Below, one piece after another: positions 42,401 through 49,400 of a DNA stretch of 64,000 bases. Position 1 is the first letter of the stretch. Each line of letters opens with the position of its first letter. The notes under the pieces are model-generated. The model saw nothing but the letters and a program-made list of their open reading frames with translations, ran no database searches and had not been told where the DNA came from. The stretch comes from Archilochus colubris (Eukaryota; Chordata; Aves; Apodiformes; Trochilidae). The stretch spans positions 169,405,400 to 169,469,399 of the forward strand of contig CM041083.1 of assembly GCA_023079485.1 (NCBI GenBank), read 5' to 3'. A program made the translations under genes and the position numbers.

Positions 42401-45400
42401 CAGTTCTGTTTGTAGGGCTGGCCAGGCTTTTGGCCAGGCTTTTGGCCAGGTTTGGCTTGCACTCTGTGGAGCAATGCTGAAATTAAATAGCAGAGTTTAT
42501 CACTCAGCCTGTTCATCACATATGGATCATGATCTCTACAGGGACCCAATTAAGGATGGCTTGGGTAGCCTGCAGTTTTCTGACCAGTGACCTGAATTGG
42601 TGTCAAGATGTGTAACGTGGTAGCTAAGAAATGAGGAACACATCACAAGCTGCCCCATTGATTCTTCCTCCCTTTGGCTATTGGGGTGTGCAGATGAGTC
42701 TTCAAAGCTCTCGTGAGCTGTAACCTGTCCACAGCCTCTCCAGCAGTGCAAGGCTTGTGCTTCCTGCCAAGATAAATGGAATCACCATTGATTCACAAGC
42801 TCTTAAATCATGTGCAATAGATTTATTTCTGTTATCTCACGTGTCTACAACAGGAAAAATTGTTGCTTGTTTGCATTGAATCCTCCAGACTCACCTTTCT
42901 TTCTGTGGTCAAAAGTGAAGCTCAGAAAGCAGCACAGAAAAGGATTTGGTGAAACTGTCTTCCTTTGCATGCCTCACTGAAACAGATCAATATGTTGACT
43001 GAAGAATTGGAAATCTCTAATTATATTTCTGCTTAGCCTGTGGATCCCATTCTCAGTTAGCTCTATGTGGCAACTGGCAAATGTAGAGCACTTCCAAGAG
43101 GAACCAGATACATCTCTCCACCCAGCCCCTGCAATAATGCCCTTTTTCCATCCTCCTGTGCCTGATTTTATTTAAGGAAATCTGAGAATTTTATACCTAT
43201 ATGATTTTATTTTGCTTAAAGAAACGCTGAGCAGTGAATTGCAATCGATGCTTTAGAAACTGTAAAAAGCAGCCTTGTTGTGACTTTTTTTTAACCTTAC
43301 AAGCAAACTAATTGACTCCTTGATGACACATTTCTATGCATGCACTGTAGTAATAATCAGAACTGTAACACATGTGTTAGGACAAGGATGATGTCTCCCT
43401 GGAGCTCCATAGCAGTGGTGGTTTCCTTGGAGGAAGAAAGGGTCAGACAGGCAAGCTGAGGTCTGTGCTGAGGGCTGCAGCATTTCATCTTTATGTTTTG
43501 AAAAAATTCCTGCGTGGAAGAAATTTGTTAGACTTCAGACACATTAGATCACTTTCACCACTGGTAAAAGCAGGGTAGGTTTCTTTTCAGGAAGATGTTA
43601 ATATTAAGAAGTGGTTTTGTTAAACAGATATCAGTTAAATATGGCAGAATACGTAGAGCATTATCAAACTCATGCATCCACAAAAATACAAGGATCTTTG
43701 GGGATCTTGCTTTTTGCATAATGTATGAGATGCTGCTGGAGCATACTGGAGCATTCTGGAGATACTTTTCATCTGAGGGAGTTCCTGCAAACTTCCCTGC
43801 ATCACTAGTGAACTCAGAATACTAGATAGCATCTAGTGCTAAAAATGTATATTTTAATATTCTCCAAACCAAACTATTACATAAGCATAAAAATTCAGAG
43901 TTTATCTTGTTTATGTGTTCCCTTGGAAGTGTGGCAGAATTTATCAGAAGGGTCCCAAAAGTTGTGATGAGGCTCTTGAAGCTTATTGTTCTGACCTGCA
44001 TTACAGCAATTTGAACTGGAATGGGAAAACCCCCACATCTCTTGCCTCTGAAACATAGGCATTGTTGATTATACATTGTAAAGGTTGATGGAAAAAGTGG
44101 CTGAGTTTTCTGGGAATTTCATAATGTGATTCTTTCCTCTGATCTCTGAAGCCTGGCAGCATCTTGTAGGATTCCTTATCCAACAGAAGTTGTACTTGTG
44201 GCAAATGTTTGTTCTGAAGAATGTGCAAGTTCTTAACCTTTAACATGTGTGGCTTCTTGTGGCTTGGAAAGTATCTGCATGAGTTTTCTCGTATGTAGAA
44301 TTTACTCCACAGAGTAACTGGGCTATTTTAGTAGTTCCAACAGTTGTGTGTATATTTTATAAACTGGAAAATTAAGTTTAGATTCTCCAAATCTAACATA
44401 AATATTACTGTCATTCATCAATTCTCTTAACTTAAAAATTAGCACTACAGTTTTTTCTAAGTGAAATGAACATTAGCAGGAACAAAATATAAATTGAGGG
44501 GATGTGGAAAAGTTTTTTCAGGTAGGTTGATGGACAGCACTTGGTCTGGGGACTTCTATGAACATGAAAGGTGATGACACCTCTGTGCCAAAGTGCTGTA
44601 AAGGTTGGTCACATATTTATAGTACTGATACTTTTCAGCTGAAGAAAAAAACAGGTTTCTTTTCACCTCTAACATAACAATGATTCGATCTTGACTCTCT
44701 GAAAATTAATCCACCTGTTTAATCTGTGCTGTGCTACCTTTACAATAAAATAATTAATTCATGCCTATCCTACCACCCCTTTGTTCCTTTGGAGAAATCC
44801 AAAATTAATTGCATGCTAACACTTTTAAGTGTAATACAAAGTACAGATTTTCTGAGGTTTCTGTGCCTGTAGAAAGGTAGATACAGTCTTTGTGTAGCAT
44901 ATGTACAGAACATTATATACTGTTTCATTTTTCATTTGGGATGAGAATAATTAATTCAGGCTGCTTAATTACATTCTCTTTTAATGTCTTTGTCATGGAA
45001 AATCTTCCCATTAAAATGAAAGGATTTCTAGTTCAGAAATATAGATAGTGACACTTTTTTATTTAATCACTATTTATTTACATAGAACTTAGAGTACAAA
45101 TTCCTAGTGCTTGAATCTGCCCCTGATGCTCACCATCACTAATTCAGTGATTTAAAAAAAAAAAAAGTTTTTCAAAGCTGGGTGTTATAGATCAGGGAAG
45201 GAGATTTCCACCAAACTGACTTGAAAATTCATTAGTACAGTTTCAGATTGTTAGCACAGCTGGGCATCCCATTCTCTTTCTTTGACCATTGGACCAGTCA
45301 AAATTGAAAAAGGATGCTGCTAAAACTGATACTAATGCTGTAAAGGGCTTGCTGAAAAAGTTTCTTGTTTGTAGTCACTCATATGGGGATGGGTTCCAGC

Positions 45401-46221
45401 AAATAATACTAGAAACATTTCATCTTGATGTGCTTTCTTTAGTGGTGGCTACAATATTTACTTTTGTGCTTTTTCCGTTTTCCTTTGGGATGTGACTATG
45501 ATGTTTCTGAGAATTTTTCTTCCAGCTCTTTATTGAGAAGATTCATGTTACGATATGTGACCTTTCTGGAATGAAAAACAAATGCTTATCTTTTCTATTG
45601 CTCTCTAAAGGGAAGTTGTCCTACATGCCTGTAGCCTTTACATCCAATTTCCCTCGAGAAACTGGGGATGTGTGTTTTTGTTTATGAAAAAGGACACCAC
45701 AGGGCCTCAGATCAAGTGACATTGCTGGACAGAAACTCTAATCCATTACATTTTACCAAACATTTGATTGCTGTGTTAGAGAGGAGAGGGAGATTGTTCT
45801 TTTTTGAGCAGAGATTGTGAAAGGCTTTTCTACTTAGAGGTCAAGTGAAAGAGGTTTTTGAATGATATTGCCTTGGGTTGTCACTATTGCAGGTAAGTAA
45901 AGAAAAACAAGGAGATTCATTGGATGCTCTAAGCAATTTTTTTTTTTGTTAGGCAACACTTGGTAGTGCCACAGAAACTTTCCTGGTTGCTGTTGATTGC
46001 AGTGAGCACATTTCTAAACATCTCTTGCATGCCTAGATCATAATCAATGGGATGATTGCTTTTTTTTTCTTTTTGTAAATAAACTTTCTTCTTTTTCTCT
46101 CCTTTTATTTTTTTTTTTTAAATTTCTGTAGGACCTGGGGATAACGAAAGTGGGTCATATGAAGCGAATTCTCCAGGGAATTAAAGATCTTGGCAAGAAC
46201 ACCCCTTTGCCTGAAGTGTAA
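6319..46221 (+). CDS. DGKH: Diacylglycerol kinase eta, 3' part of gene (25 coding exons, partial at 5' end)
   Basis: This type II diacylglycerol kinase phosphorylates diacylglycerol to phosphatidic acid with ATP, lowering DAG signalling at membranes. The joined exons give 1019 complete residues in one frame. Counted from the first complete codon: C1A end 1-35, C1B about 39-95, DAGKc about 118-250 with [10 protein letters not shown] and [16 protein letters not shown], acidic linker about 340-550, DAGKa about 565-730, helical C-terminal region, SAM about 949-1012. The human eta2 protein is about 1220 residues, so about 200 residues (PH domain and start of C1A) lie upstream. DGKH is chosen over DGKD because of [36 protein letters not shown] and a terminal exon that fits both eta1 and eta2 endings. 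All introns are GT-AG except one GC-AG. Exon boundaries were set by frame and by remembered human family sequence, not by transcripts. Confidence 0.96.
7170..7898 (+). repeat. CR1 LINE fragment with 3' end (sense)
   Basis: The 3' end of a CR1 non-LTR retrotransposon, in the intron after the C1A exon. It has a 180-codon open stretch of ORF2 C terminus ([51 protein letters not shown]), a short 3'UTR, and three ATTCTATG tail units at 7875-7898. It is 5'-truncated, as most CR1 copies are, and carries no complete reverse transcriptase. The long open frame and close match to the copies at 51606 and 59440 suggest a fairly young insertion. The left edge is approximate. Confidence 0.95.
8238..8363 (+). 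CDS. DGKH: DGKH exon: second C1 domain, first part
   Basis: The acceptor is cttcacag and the donor gtaggt, with both ends in phase 0. It encodes residues 36-77, from [18 protein letters not shown] through [10 protein letters not shown] to [13 protein letters not shown]. The CxxC pairs KCAVC and KCLWC and the leading His (PHQW) are zinc ligands. The spacing and sequence match type II DGKs, with the AVCDKTC form of eta. Confidence 0.96.
8421..8470. repeat. (ATT)n microsatellite
   Basis: An interrupted run of ATT triplets in the intron just after the C1B exon. Confidence 0.85.
8960..9267 (+). repeat. CR1 LINE 3' fragment (sense, diverged)
   Basis: Begins GGCCTACAGGAAAG and ends in two ATTCTATG units at 9252-9267 after the AGGTCCCTTCCAACCC block. 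It contains degraded CR1 3' sequence (TTAGATATTAGGAAAAAATT, GGTTGGATGAGG). It is more diverged than the copy at 7170, so it is an older subfamily. Confidence 0.9.
9792..9818. repeat. (ATAC)n microsatellite inside a short direct repeat
   Basis: About five ATAC units, flanked on each side by AAATGTTATACA, which suggests slippage or a small tandem duplication. Confidence 0.75.
9863..9965 (+). CDS. DGKH: DGKH exon: end of second C1 domain
   Basis: The acceptor is ttttgtag and the donor gtacgt. It encodes residues 78-111, [18 protein letters not shown] then [16 protein letters not shown], and the first base of a Gly codon. It supplies the last His and Cys zinc ligands. VHTACKDLY is the eta form; DGKD has VHTSCKES here. 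Confidence 0.96.
10781..10834. repeat. (AAT/GAT)n low-complexity repeat
   Basis: Irregular AATAAT and GATAATAAT units in the intron before the first catalytic exon. Confidence 0.8.
11641..11803 (+). CDS. DGKH: DGKH exon: start of catalytic domain
   Basis: The acceptor is ttcacag and the donor gtaatg (weak at +5 and +6). It encodes [20 protein letters not shown] then [20 protein letters not shown] and [14 protein letters not shown] (residues 113-165). [10 protein letters not shown] is the first strand and nucleotide-binding loop of the DAGKc fold. The exon ends with two bases of a Gly codon. Confidence 0.96.
14197..14305 (+). CDS. DGKH: DGKH exon: catalytic domain, ATP-binding GGDG motif
   Basis: The acceptor is ctctgcag. 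It encodes [20 protein letters not shown] then [16 protein letters not shown] (residues 167-202). GGDG is the glycine-rich ATP-binding motif essential in all DGKs. The 5' splice site is CAG|gcaagt, a GC donor; the reading frame and the conserved KQ-CQLGV junction require this boundary. Confidence 0.96.
14585..14724 (+). CDS. DGKH: DGKH exon: catalytic domain, second part
   Basis: The acceptor is gtgtttcag and the donor gtaaac. It encodes [20 protein letters not shown] then [20 protein letters not shown] and STKMLD (residues 203-248). [10 protein letters not shown] is the conserved substrate and metal region of the DAGKc fold. The preceding intron is only 279 nt. Confidence 0.97.
16150..16234 (+). 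CDS. DGKH: DGKH exon: end of catalytic domain
   Basis: The acceptor is ttctttcag and the donor gtgaac. It completes an Arg codon and encodes [20 protein letters not shown] then VEESEECQ (residues 250-277). It closes DAGKc and opens the insert that splits the kinase in type II enzymes. Confidence 0.93.
18623..18708 (+). CDS. DGKH: DGKH exon: linker, [13 protein letters not shown] segment
   Basis: The acceptor is ctgctttcag and the donor gtgagt. It encodes [20 protein letters not shown] then HSVVIASA (residues 278-305) and two bases of Lys. The segment is well conserved in DGKD and DGKH. Confidence 0.95.
19639..19738 (+). CDS. DGKH: DGKH exon: linker, [18 protein letters not shown] segment
   Basis: The acceptor is tatctgaag and the donor gtaagg. 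It completes a Lys codon and encodes [20 protein letters not shown] then [13 protein letters not shown] (residues 307-339). The segment is helical in character. Confidence 0.94.
20884..20896. repeat. Short (GT)n run
   Basis: A short GT dinucleotide run just upstream of the acceptor at 20918, within the polypyrimidine region. Confidence 0.7.
20919..21198 (+). CDS. DGKH: DGKH exon: long acidic/serine-rich linker
   Basis: The acceptor is cctctcttag and the donor gtgcac (weak). This is the largest internal exon in the window (93 codons, residues 340-432): [20 protein letters not shown], then acidic [20 protein letters not shown], then [20 protein letters not shown]. The acidic, serine-rich stretch is probably disordered and could be phosphorylated. 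The [10 protein letters not shown] block is strongly conserved in DGKD and DGKH. Confidence 0.94.
21658..21786 (+). CDS. DGKH: DGKH exon: acidic linker, phase 1-1
   Basis: The acceptor is ataaacag and the donor gtgagt. It encodes [20 protein letters not shown] then [20 protein letters not shown] and PS (residues 434-475), a very acidic low-complexity stretch. It is symmetric (129 nt), so skipping would keep frame. Weak conservation is expected here. Confidence 0.9.
23434..23568 (+). CDS. DGKH: DGKH exon: serine-rich linker, phase 1-1
   Basis: The acceptor is tgcacag and the donor gtaact. It encodes [20 protein letters not shown] then [20 protein letters not shown] and IICP (residues 477-520). 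The end ([16 protein letters not shown]) is strongly conserved in DGKH. It is a symmetric 135-nt exon. Confidence 0.94.
23823..24436 (-). repeat. CR1 LINE fragment (antisense)
   Basis: Read on the minus strand it is CR1 ORF2 C terminus and 3' end: the [15 protein letters not shown] block, then the GGTTGGAAAGGACCTCTA tail region near 23840. There is no complete ATTCTATG tail. It lies in the intron before the GLRAGLAAS exon. The edges are approximate. Confidence 0.92.
24865..25672 (-). repeat. CR1 LINE fragment (antisense, longest coding remnant)
   Basis: On the minus strand it encodes the CR1 reverse transcriptase C terminus: [51 protein letters not shown]. The frame is broken towards the 3' end. 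It lies about 430 bp from the previous CR1 in the same orientation but belongs to a different subfamily ([22 protein letters not shown]), so it is a separate insertion. Confidence 0.93.
26087..26204 (+). CDS. DGKH: DGKH exon: linker to accessory domain
   Basis: The acceptor is ttaatcag and the donor gtaaga. It encodes [20 protein letters not shown] then [18 protein letters not shown] (residues 522-559). The [15 protein letters not shown] stretch is the eta form of the segment before DAGKa. Confidence 0.95.
27009..27119 (+). CDS. DGKH: DGKH exon: start of accessory domain
   Basis: The acceptor is ctctaacag and the donor gtaata. It encodes [20 protein letters not shown] then [16 protein letters not shown] (residues 561-596). 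[13 protein letters not shown] is the signature start of the DAGKa domain, which completes the active enzyme after the long insert. Confidence 0.97.
27268..27364 (+). CDS. DGKH: DGKH exon: accessory domain
   Basis: The acceptor is tgttttcag and the donor gtaaat. It completes Arg and encodes [20 protein letters not shown] then [12 protein letters not shown] (residues 598-629). Confidence 0.96.
28610..28725. repeat. AT-rich tandem repeat, (TA)n with TTGATAT units
   Basis: Alternating TA runs separated by TGATTGATAT-like units in the intron before the CDGQYIPLP exon. It is self-complementary and length-unstable in character. Confidence 0.85.
29966..30073 (+). CDS. DGKH: DGKH exon: accessory domain core
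   Basis: The acceptor is ccattacag and the donor gtgagt, phase 0-0. It encodes [20 protein letters not shown] then [16 protein letters not shown] (residues 630-665). The [10 protein letters not shown] block is one of the most conserved parts of DAGKa. Confidence 0.97.
30954..30990. repeat. (TA)n microsatellite
   Basis: A TATATA run with one CACA interruption in the intron before the IFGAPSFDD exon. Confidence 0.85.
32878..33153 (+). repeat. CR1 LINE 3' fragment (sense, old)
   Basis: Contains AATGGATTTAAACTGAAGGA, GGTTGGATGAGGCCATGAGC and AGGTCCCTTCTAACC, ending in a decayed GATTCTGTGATTCTCTGA tail. It ends only about 90 bp upstream of the 33244 exon. Confidence 0.88.
33244..33357 (+). CDS. 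DGKH: DGKH exon: accessory domain
   Basis: The acceptor is tcttttcag and the donor gtttgt (weak), phase 0-0. It encodes [20 protein letters not shown] then [18 protein letters not shown] (residues 666-703). Confidence 0.97.
33647..33781 (+). CDS. DGKH: DGKH exon: end of accessory domain
   Basis: The acceptor is cttttccag and the donor gtatgt, phase 0-0. It encodes [20 protein letters not shown] then [20 protein letters not shown] and LTRDR (residues 704-748). [10 protein letters not shown] closes the DAGKa fold. Confidence 0.97.
34511..34677 (+). CDS. DGKH: DGKH exon: C-terminal region
   Basis: The acceptor is tttgattag and the donor gtacag. It encodes [20 protein letters not shown] then [20 protein letters not shown] and [15 protein letters not shown] (residues 749-803). 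The [18 protein letters not shown] helix matches DGKH. Confidence 0.96.
36204..36309 (+). CDS. DGKH: DGKH exon: C-terminal helical region
   Basis: The acceptor is atttttgtag and the donor gtaagg. It completes Arg and encodes [20 protein letters not shown] then [15 protein letters not shown] (residues 805-839). [12 protein letters not shown] is the eta form; DGKD has a different sequence here. Confidence 0.97.
37776..37868 (+). CDS. DGKH: DGKH exon: C-terminal region, phase 0-0
   Basis: The acceptor is attccccag and the donor gtaagg. It encodes [20 protein letters not shown] then [11 protein letters not shown] (residues 840-870). Confidence 0.95.
38469..38588 (+). CDS. DGKH: DGKH exon: C-terminal region, phase 0-0, tandem acceptor
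   Basis: The acceptor is gtaaacag and the donor gtgagt. It encodes [20 protein letters not shown] then [20 protein letters not shown] (residues 871-910). The first codon is CAG, so acceptors at 38469 and 38472 form a NAGNAG pair. The upstream one is chosen because mammalian DGKH has Gln here. Confidence 0.95.
38947..39055 (+). CDS. DGKH: DGKH exon: basic segment before the isoform split
   Basis: The acceptor is catgcag and the donor gtatgt. It encodes [20 protein letters not shown] then [16 protein letters not shown] (residues 911-946) and the first G of the next codon. This is the last exon shared by both C-terminal forms. The lone G joins either TT of the SAM exon (Val) or GA of the terminal exon (Gly). 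Confidence 0.96.
40459..40589 (+). CDS. DGKH: DGKH alternative exon: first part of SAM domain (eta2 form)
   Basis: The acceptor is tttggtag and the donor is gtattt, weak after +4. The 131-nt exon runs from phase 1 to phase 0 and encodes [20 protein letters not shown] then [20 protein letters not shown] and RDLK (residues 947-990). [10 protein letters not shown] through HDIRGSELL is the first four-helix part of a SAM domain, which drives oligomerisation of eta2. Because it is not a multiple of three, skipping shifts the terminal exon to another frame. It can therefore switch between eta2-type and eta1-type proteins. Confidence 0.95.
40590..46131 (+). other. DGKH: Last DGKH intron (5.5 kb)
   Basis: I recognise no exon or CR1 copy here. 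It holds a three-unit 12-bp tandem repeat at 42420-42453. Its 3' end has a very long pyrimidine tract (about 46050-46120), interrupted by TGTAAATAAAC at 46075, which contains an AATAAA. The 68-codon open stretch at 45289 matches no family I know. Confidence 0.7.
42420..42453. repeat. 12-bp tandem repeat, about 2.8 copies
   Basis: The unit is GGCCAGGCTTTT, with two identical copies and a third partial one. It lies in the last intron. Confidence 0.85.
46132..46184 (+). CDS. DGKH: DGKH terminal exon, eta1 frame (SAM exon skipped)
   Basis: If the exon ending at 39055 is joined directly to 46132, the leftover G plus GA makes Gly and the exon is read one frame over as [17 protein letters not shown], with TAA at 46182-46184. 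Human DGKH eta1 ends in a very similar string ending EANSPGN (from memory). The form would have 963 residues from the first complete codon, 56 fewer than the other; human eta1 (1164) and eta2 (1220) also differ by 56. All 53 coding bases of this frame are coding in both frames. Confidence 0.88.
46132..46221 (+). CDS. DGKH: DGKH terminal exon, eta2 frame: end of SAM domain
   Basis: The acceptor is atttctgtag. In phase 0 after the SAM exon it encodes [20 protein letters not shown] then GKNTPLPEV and TAA at 46219-46221 (residues 991-1019). [14 protein letters not shown] is the last SAM helix. This is the eta2-type C terminus. Confidence 0.95.
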   Translation, partial: DLGITKVGHMKRILQGIKDLGKNTPLPEV

Positions 46222-46406
46222 TTATGCTGGTGCTCTACCTAGAGAGAGAAGTGATAGATGCTGGAGAAGCAAAGCTGCTCAATGCACTTAGATGTCTTCG
46301 TGGTTTACTCTATGGAAGAATAAGCACCAGTGTACAGGCTAGGATCTCTGAATCCCTGTATGGTGAAGAGCTTGCTGCAAGAGTACAAAAGGATTGGTGC
46401 CAAAAG

Positions 46407-46427
46407 AAAAAAAAAAAAAAAAAAAAA
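46407..46427 (+). repeat. Poly(A) run of 21 in 3'UTR
   Basis: Uninterrupted A21 followed by GGAGGGGGGGAGGAGAGG, 186 nt past the eta2 stop. It is a genomic homopolymer, not evidence of a transcript end. Confidence 0.95.
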
Positions 46428-49400
46428 GGAGGGGGGGAGGAGAGGAAAGGTTCTGCAAAGACATTTTCTTGGTGTGCAAACTTGGCCAGTTCAGATAAGC
46501 ACGACTGGGTAAGTGGATTGGTTTATGGTGAACTGCACTGACTGGAAAATATACTCAAGAAACGATTGCTTTGCTTACATGCAGCTCAGTATGCCTCTCT
46601 TTATGCTGCAGCAAGATACCAGTGTACAGTATGAGGTTATCCTTCCGAGGCAGAACTCCCTGAAACCTCCTGTGCAGGAGAGCCAGAGGTTTGGGAGGTT
46701 TCACACGTGAGCTGAGCAGTGCCCAGCAGGTGCCCAGCACTCACCGCCTCGCAGGAGTGGGGAGAGAGAACTTTGTGATACCAAGGATGCAAACTATAAT
46801 GCATGGTGTGCCTGCCTGAATTATCTCTTGTTCTGTTGCATGACACATCTGATACTTTAAACACTTGAACAACTTTTATATGGGTTTGAATGAGATTTAA
46901 TTTATTGCTACTCGAGTGTCTTCTTTTTTTTTTTTTCCCCCCCTAGTTTCAGGCACTTTTCTATTCTTCAGTGTTATGCCTAAAAGATGTTCTGCAGCAA
47001 AGGATGTGTGGGTGTGGAAACTTAGCATTTGTGCCATATTCAGCAGATTATATGCAGTATATATGATTGAAACACTGTACAGTTAGATTTTTAAATATGC
47101 TATGTACAGAAGGTATATCAGGTAACTAACCTATGAGTATTTTTGAGAGACTGGTACCTCACAAAAATATCAATTGGCTTCCTGCATGGTAAATTATTAA
47201 GAATTTTCTCATGGTGCATTTTAATAGTTATTCAGTTATCCTAAACATCTGTAGCATATTTGAACTGCTAGGCACAAGTGGTTTTATTTATTGTATTGTT
47301 CGAAGAGCAGGTTGAAAGATTAATGAAATTTTTTTACAGGAAACTTCATTTTATTTATACATAAGATTTATAAACTCTAGCAGCTGATTTGATTTTTGTG
47401 GGGTAAGCTTTTATGCATTACTAATTAGCTATTAATTTAAAAATGTCTCTGTATGCATTTCTTTACAAAGGCATCAACCTGTTTCTCATCATCACCCCTA
47501 AGTTGGAATACCATAACAATTTTAAAAAAAACCAGACTGTAAGGTTTAGTGTAAAATGCCTGAAAAGCTGAATCACATGCAAGATAGTAATCCATGAGTG
47601 TAAACAGGTTAAAAAAAAAACAAAACAAAGCATCTTTGTTGAGAAATTGCATTAGACCAGAATTTTTTATGGTTGTTTACAGATTAATTAAATCATAGCT
47701 TCAGAATTGAATTTCCTGGTGAATTTTCACAAAAATATTACAGTAGTAGAAAGGAATTTGAATGTGTCTGCAAAAAAAACACCTATATAAATGTTTGGGA
47801 TGAGGTGATATTGCCAGAAAACTTGCACAGAATTCCTGTCTCCTTGCTGTTCCTCCCAATATGTCACTGCTGCTCGAGGAACATTTGACTTTTCCTTCAC
47901 TGAGTAGCTTGGCCATTTCTGACAGGTTAAAGAGGATCTTAATAACTATTTATGTTTTCCTTCTAAGCAGCAGAGTAAGGTTTCATTTGGTTTTTTCCAA
48001 AGCTTATTTTCCTCATTTAAAAGGGTCAATGTCAAGTACTGCATCCTGGTTTTGCTCTCCCTTTCTCATAAGTGTGATGGGAGTTGTCCCTTGGGAAGTA
48101 GATGGGAATAGTTCCTTGGGAAGGAAAATCTGCTCCCCTCATTGTTCTACTGCAAGAAAAAAGCTTCCAAAAGTAGCAGTTACAGCACTGCTATAGCTCT
48201 TGCTGCTGTAGGTTCAACAGGCACCACTCTGGGAGCTCTGTGGACAGAATTGATTATTCTGGTAAACAAATCAAAGGCATGTTCCCTTAGCTTTTCCTCA
48301 AAAACAAACCAAAATCCCTTTGCCAAGGGACATGATTTCCATGCTATTGGATGGAAAGCATATGCAAACAATAGGAGTTAGACACATAATGGAAAGAATA
48401 TATATTTTCTTTACTGTACTTGACATTCAGCCTTTTAATGATTTTCAGATGGTATCTGCCAAGTCTTTGCAAGTTGTGCTTCCTTTTCTTTTTGTTTCTT
48501 CATAAGCTATGCTTTATTTAAGTGTATGGCAGCATTCTAACATAGCAATGTTACAGTAGACCATGCAGTTAATCTTCCTGGACAATTCAAGGACATCATA
48601 CACAGAATAACTTTTTTTTTTTTTCCCCTGATTATGGAATATACTTTCTTTACACCTTTCAGCCTTGTTGTATGCAGTGTGTTAAGAAGAGCTCTGGACC
48701 AGGATCTCTTCAGGTTGCTGTAGAGGTCTGTGCTGAGTACATTAAAAAATGGGAGCTGCTTTTAGGCAGGGAAAATAGGTAAATGTGGTTTGGAACACAA
48801 AAAACCACTCAAATTACCTCAGTATAGGACAACAGATCAACTGTCCTTGTATAATTAATTTTTTTAAATGACCACCAAAGAATTCAACTTTGATTGTCCT
48901 AAGCAGAAGTGTTTTGTTTTTTGTTTTTTTTTTCCAATGTGCCAGTAGAAAGAAGAAATTGTAAGCATTCTTTATGCTGTATTTATGAGATGCCCAGGAG
49001 AGGAAATTTTATGCAACTCTATGCCTTAGACTAGTGCTGGCGATTGAATCCAAATACATCTGACAGTGAGGCTCAAAATATTTTATAAGGTTTCCCTGCT
49101 GAACTCATGAGTCTCAACTGTGTTTGAGTGATGTAGCTTTTCTAAGGAAACACTTGTGAACACAGTGCAGCTATCTCATGATTATTTTAGTTTCCAAGTA
49201 TTATTTTTTCTTCATACTGCTATCAAAAGCCCACCTCTTAGACCTAAGGACATACATAGCTAGTTTTTAAATGAACTGAATTCTTTATATTTTAATTCTG
49301 ATGTCTAAAGTGCTTCAAAGCATACATCCCAGTATTTCAACAAAAATAAGGTAAACACATCCTGTAAAAGTAGTTTGGTTTTTAGAAAACAAGTTATCAC

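Noticed and set aside
45289..45495. 68-residue open frame in the last intron with a lysine-rich start
   Set aside because: No recognisable homology, no splice sites keeping DGKH frame, and length within chance for AT-rich DNA.
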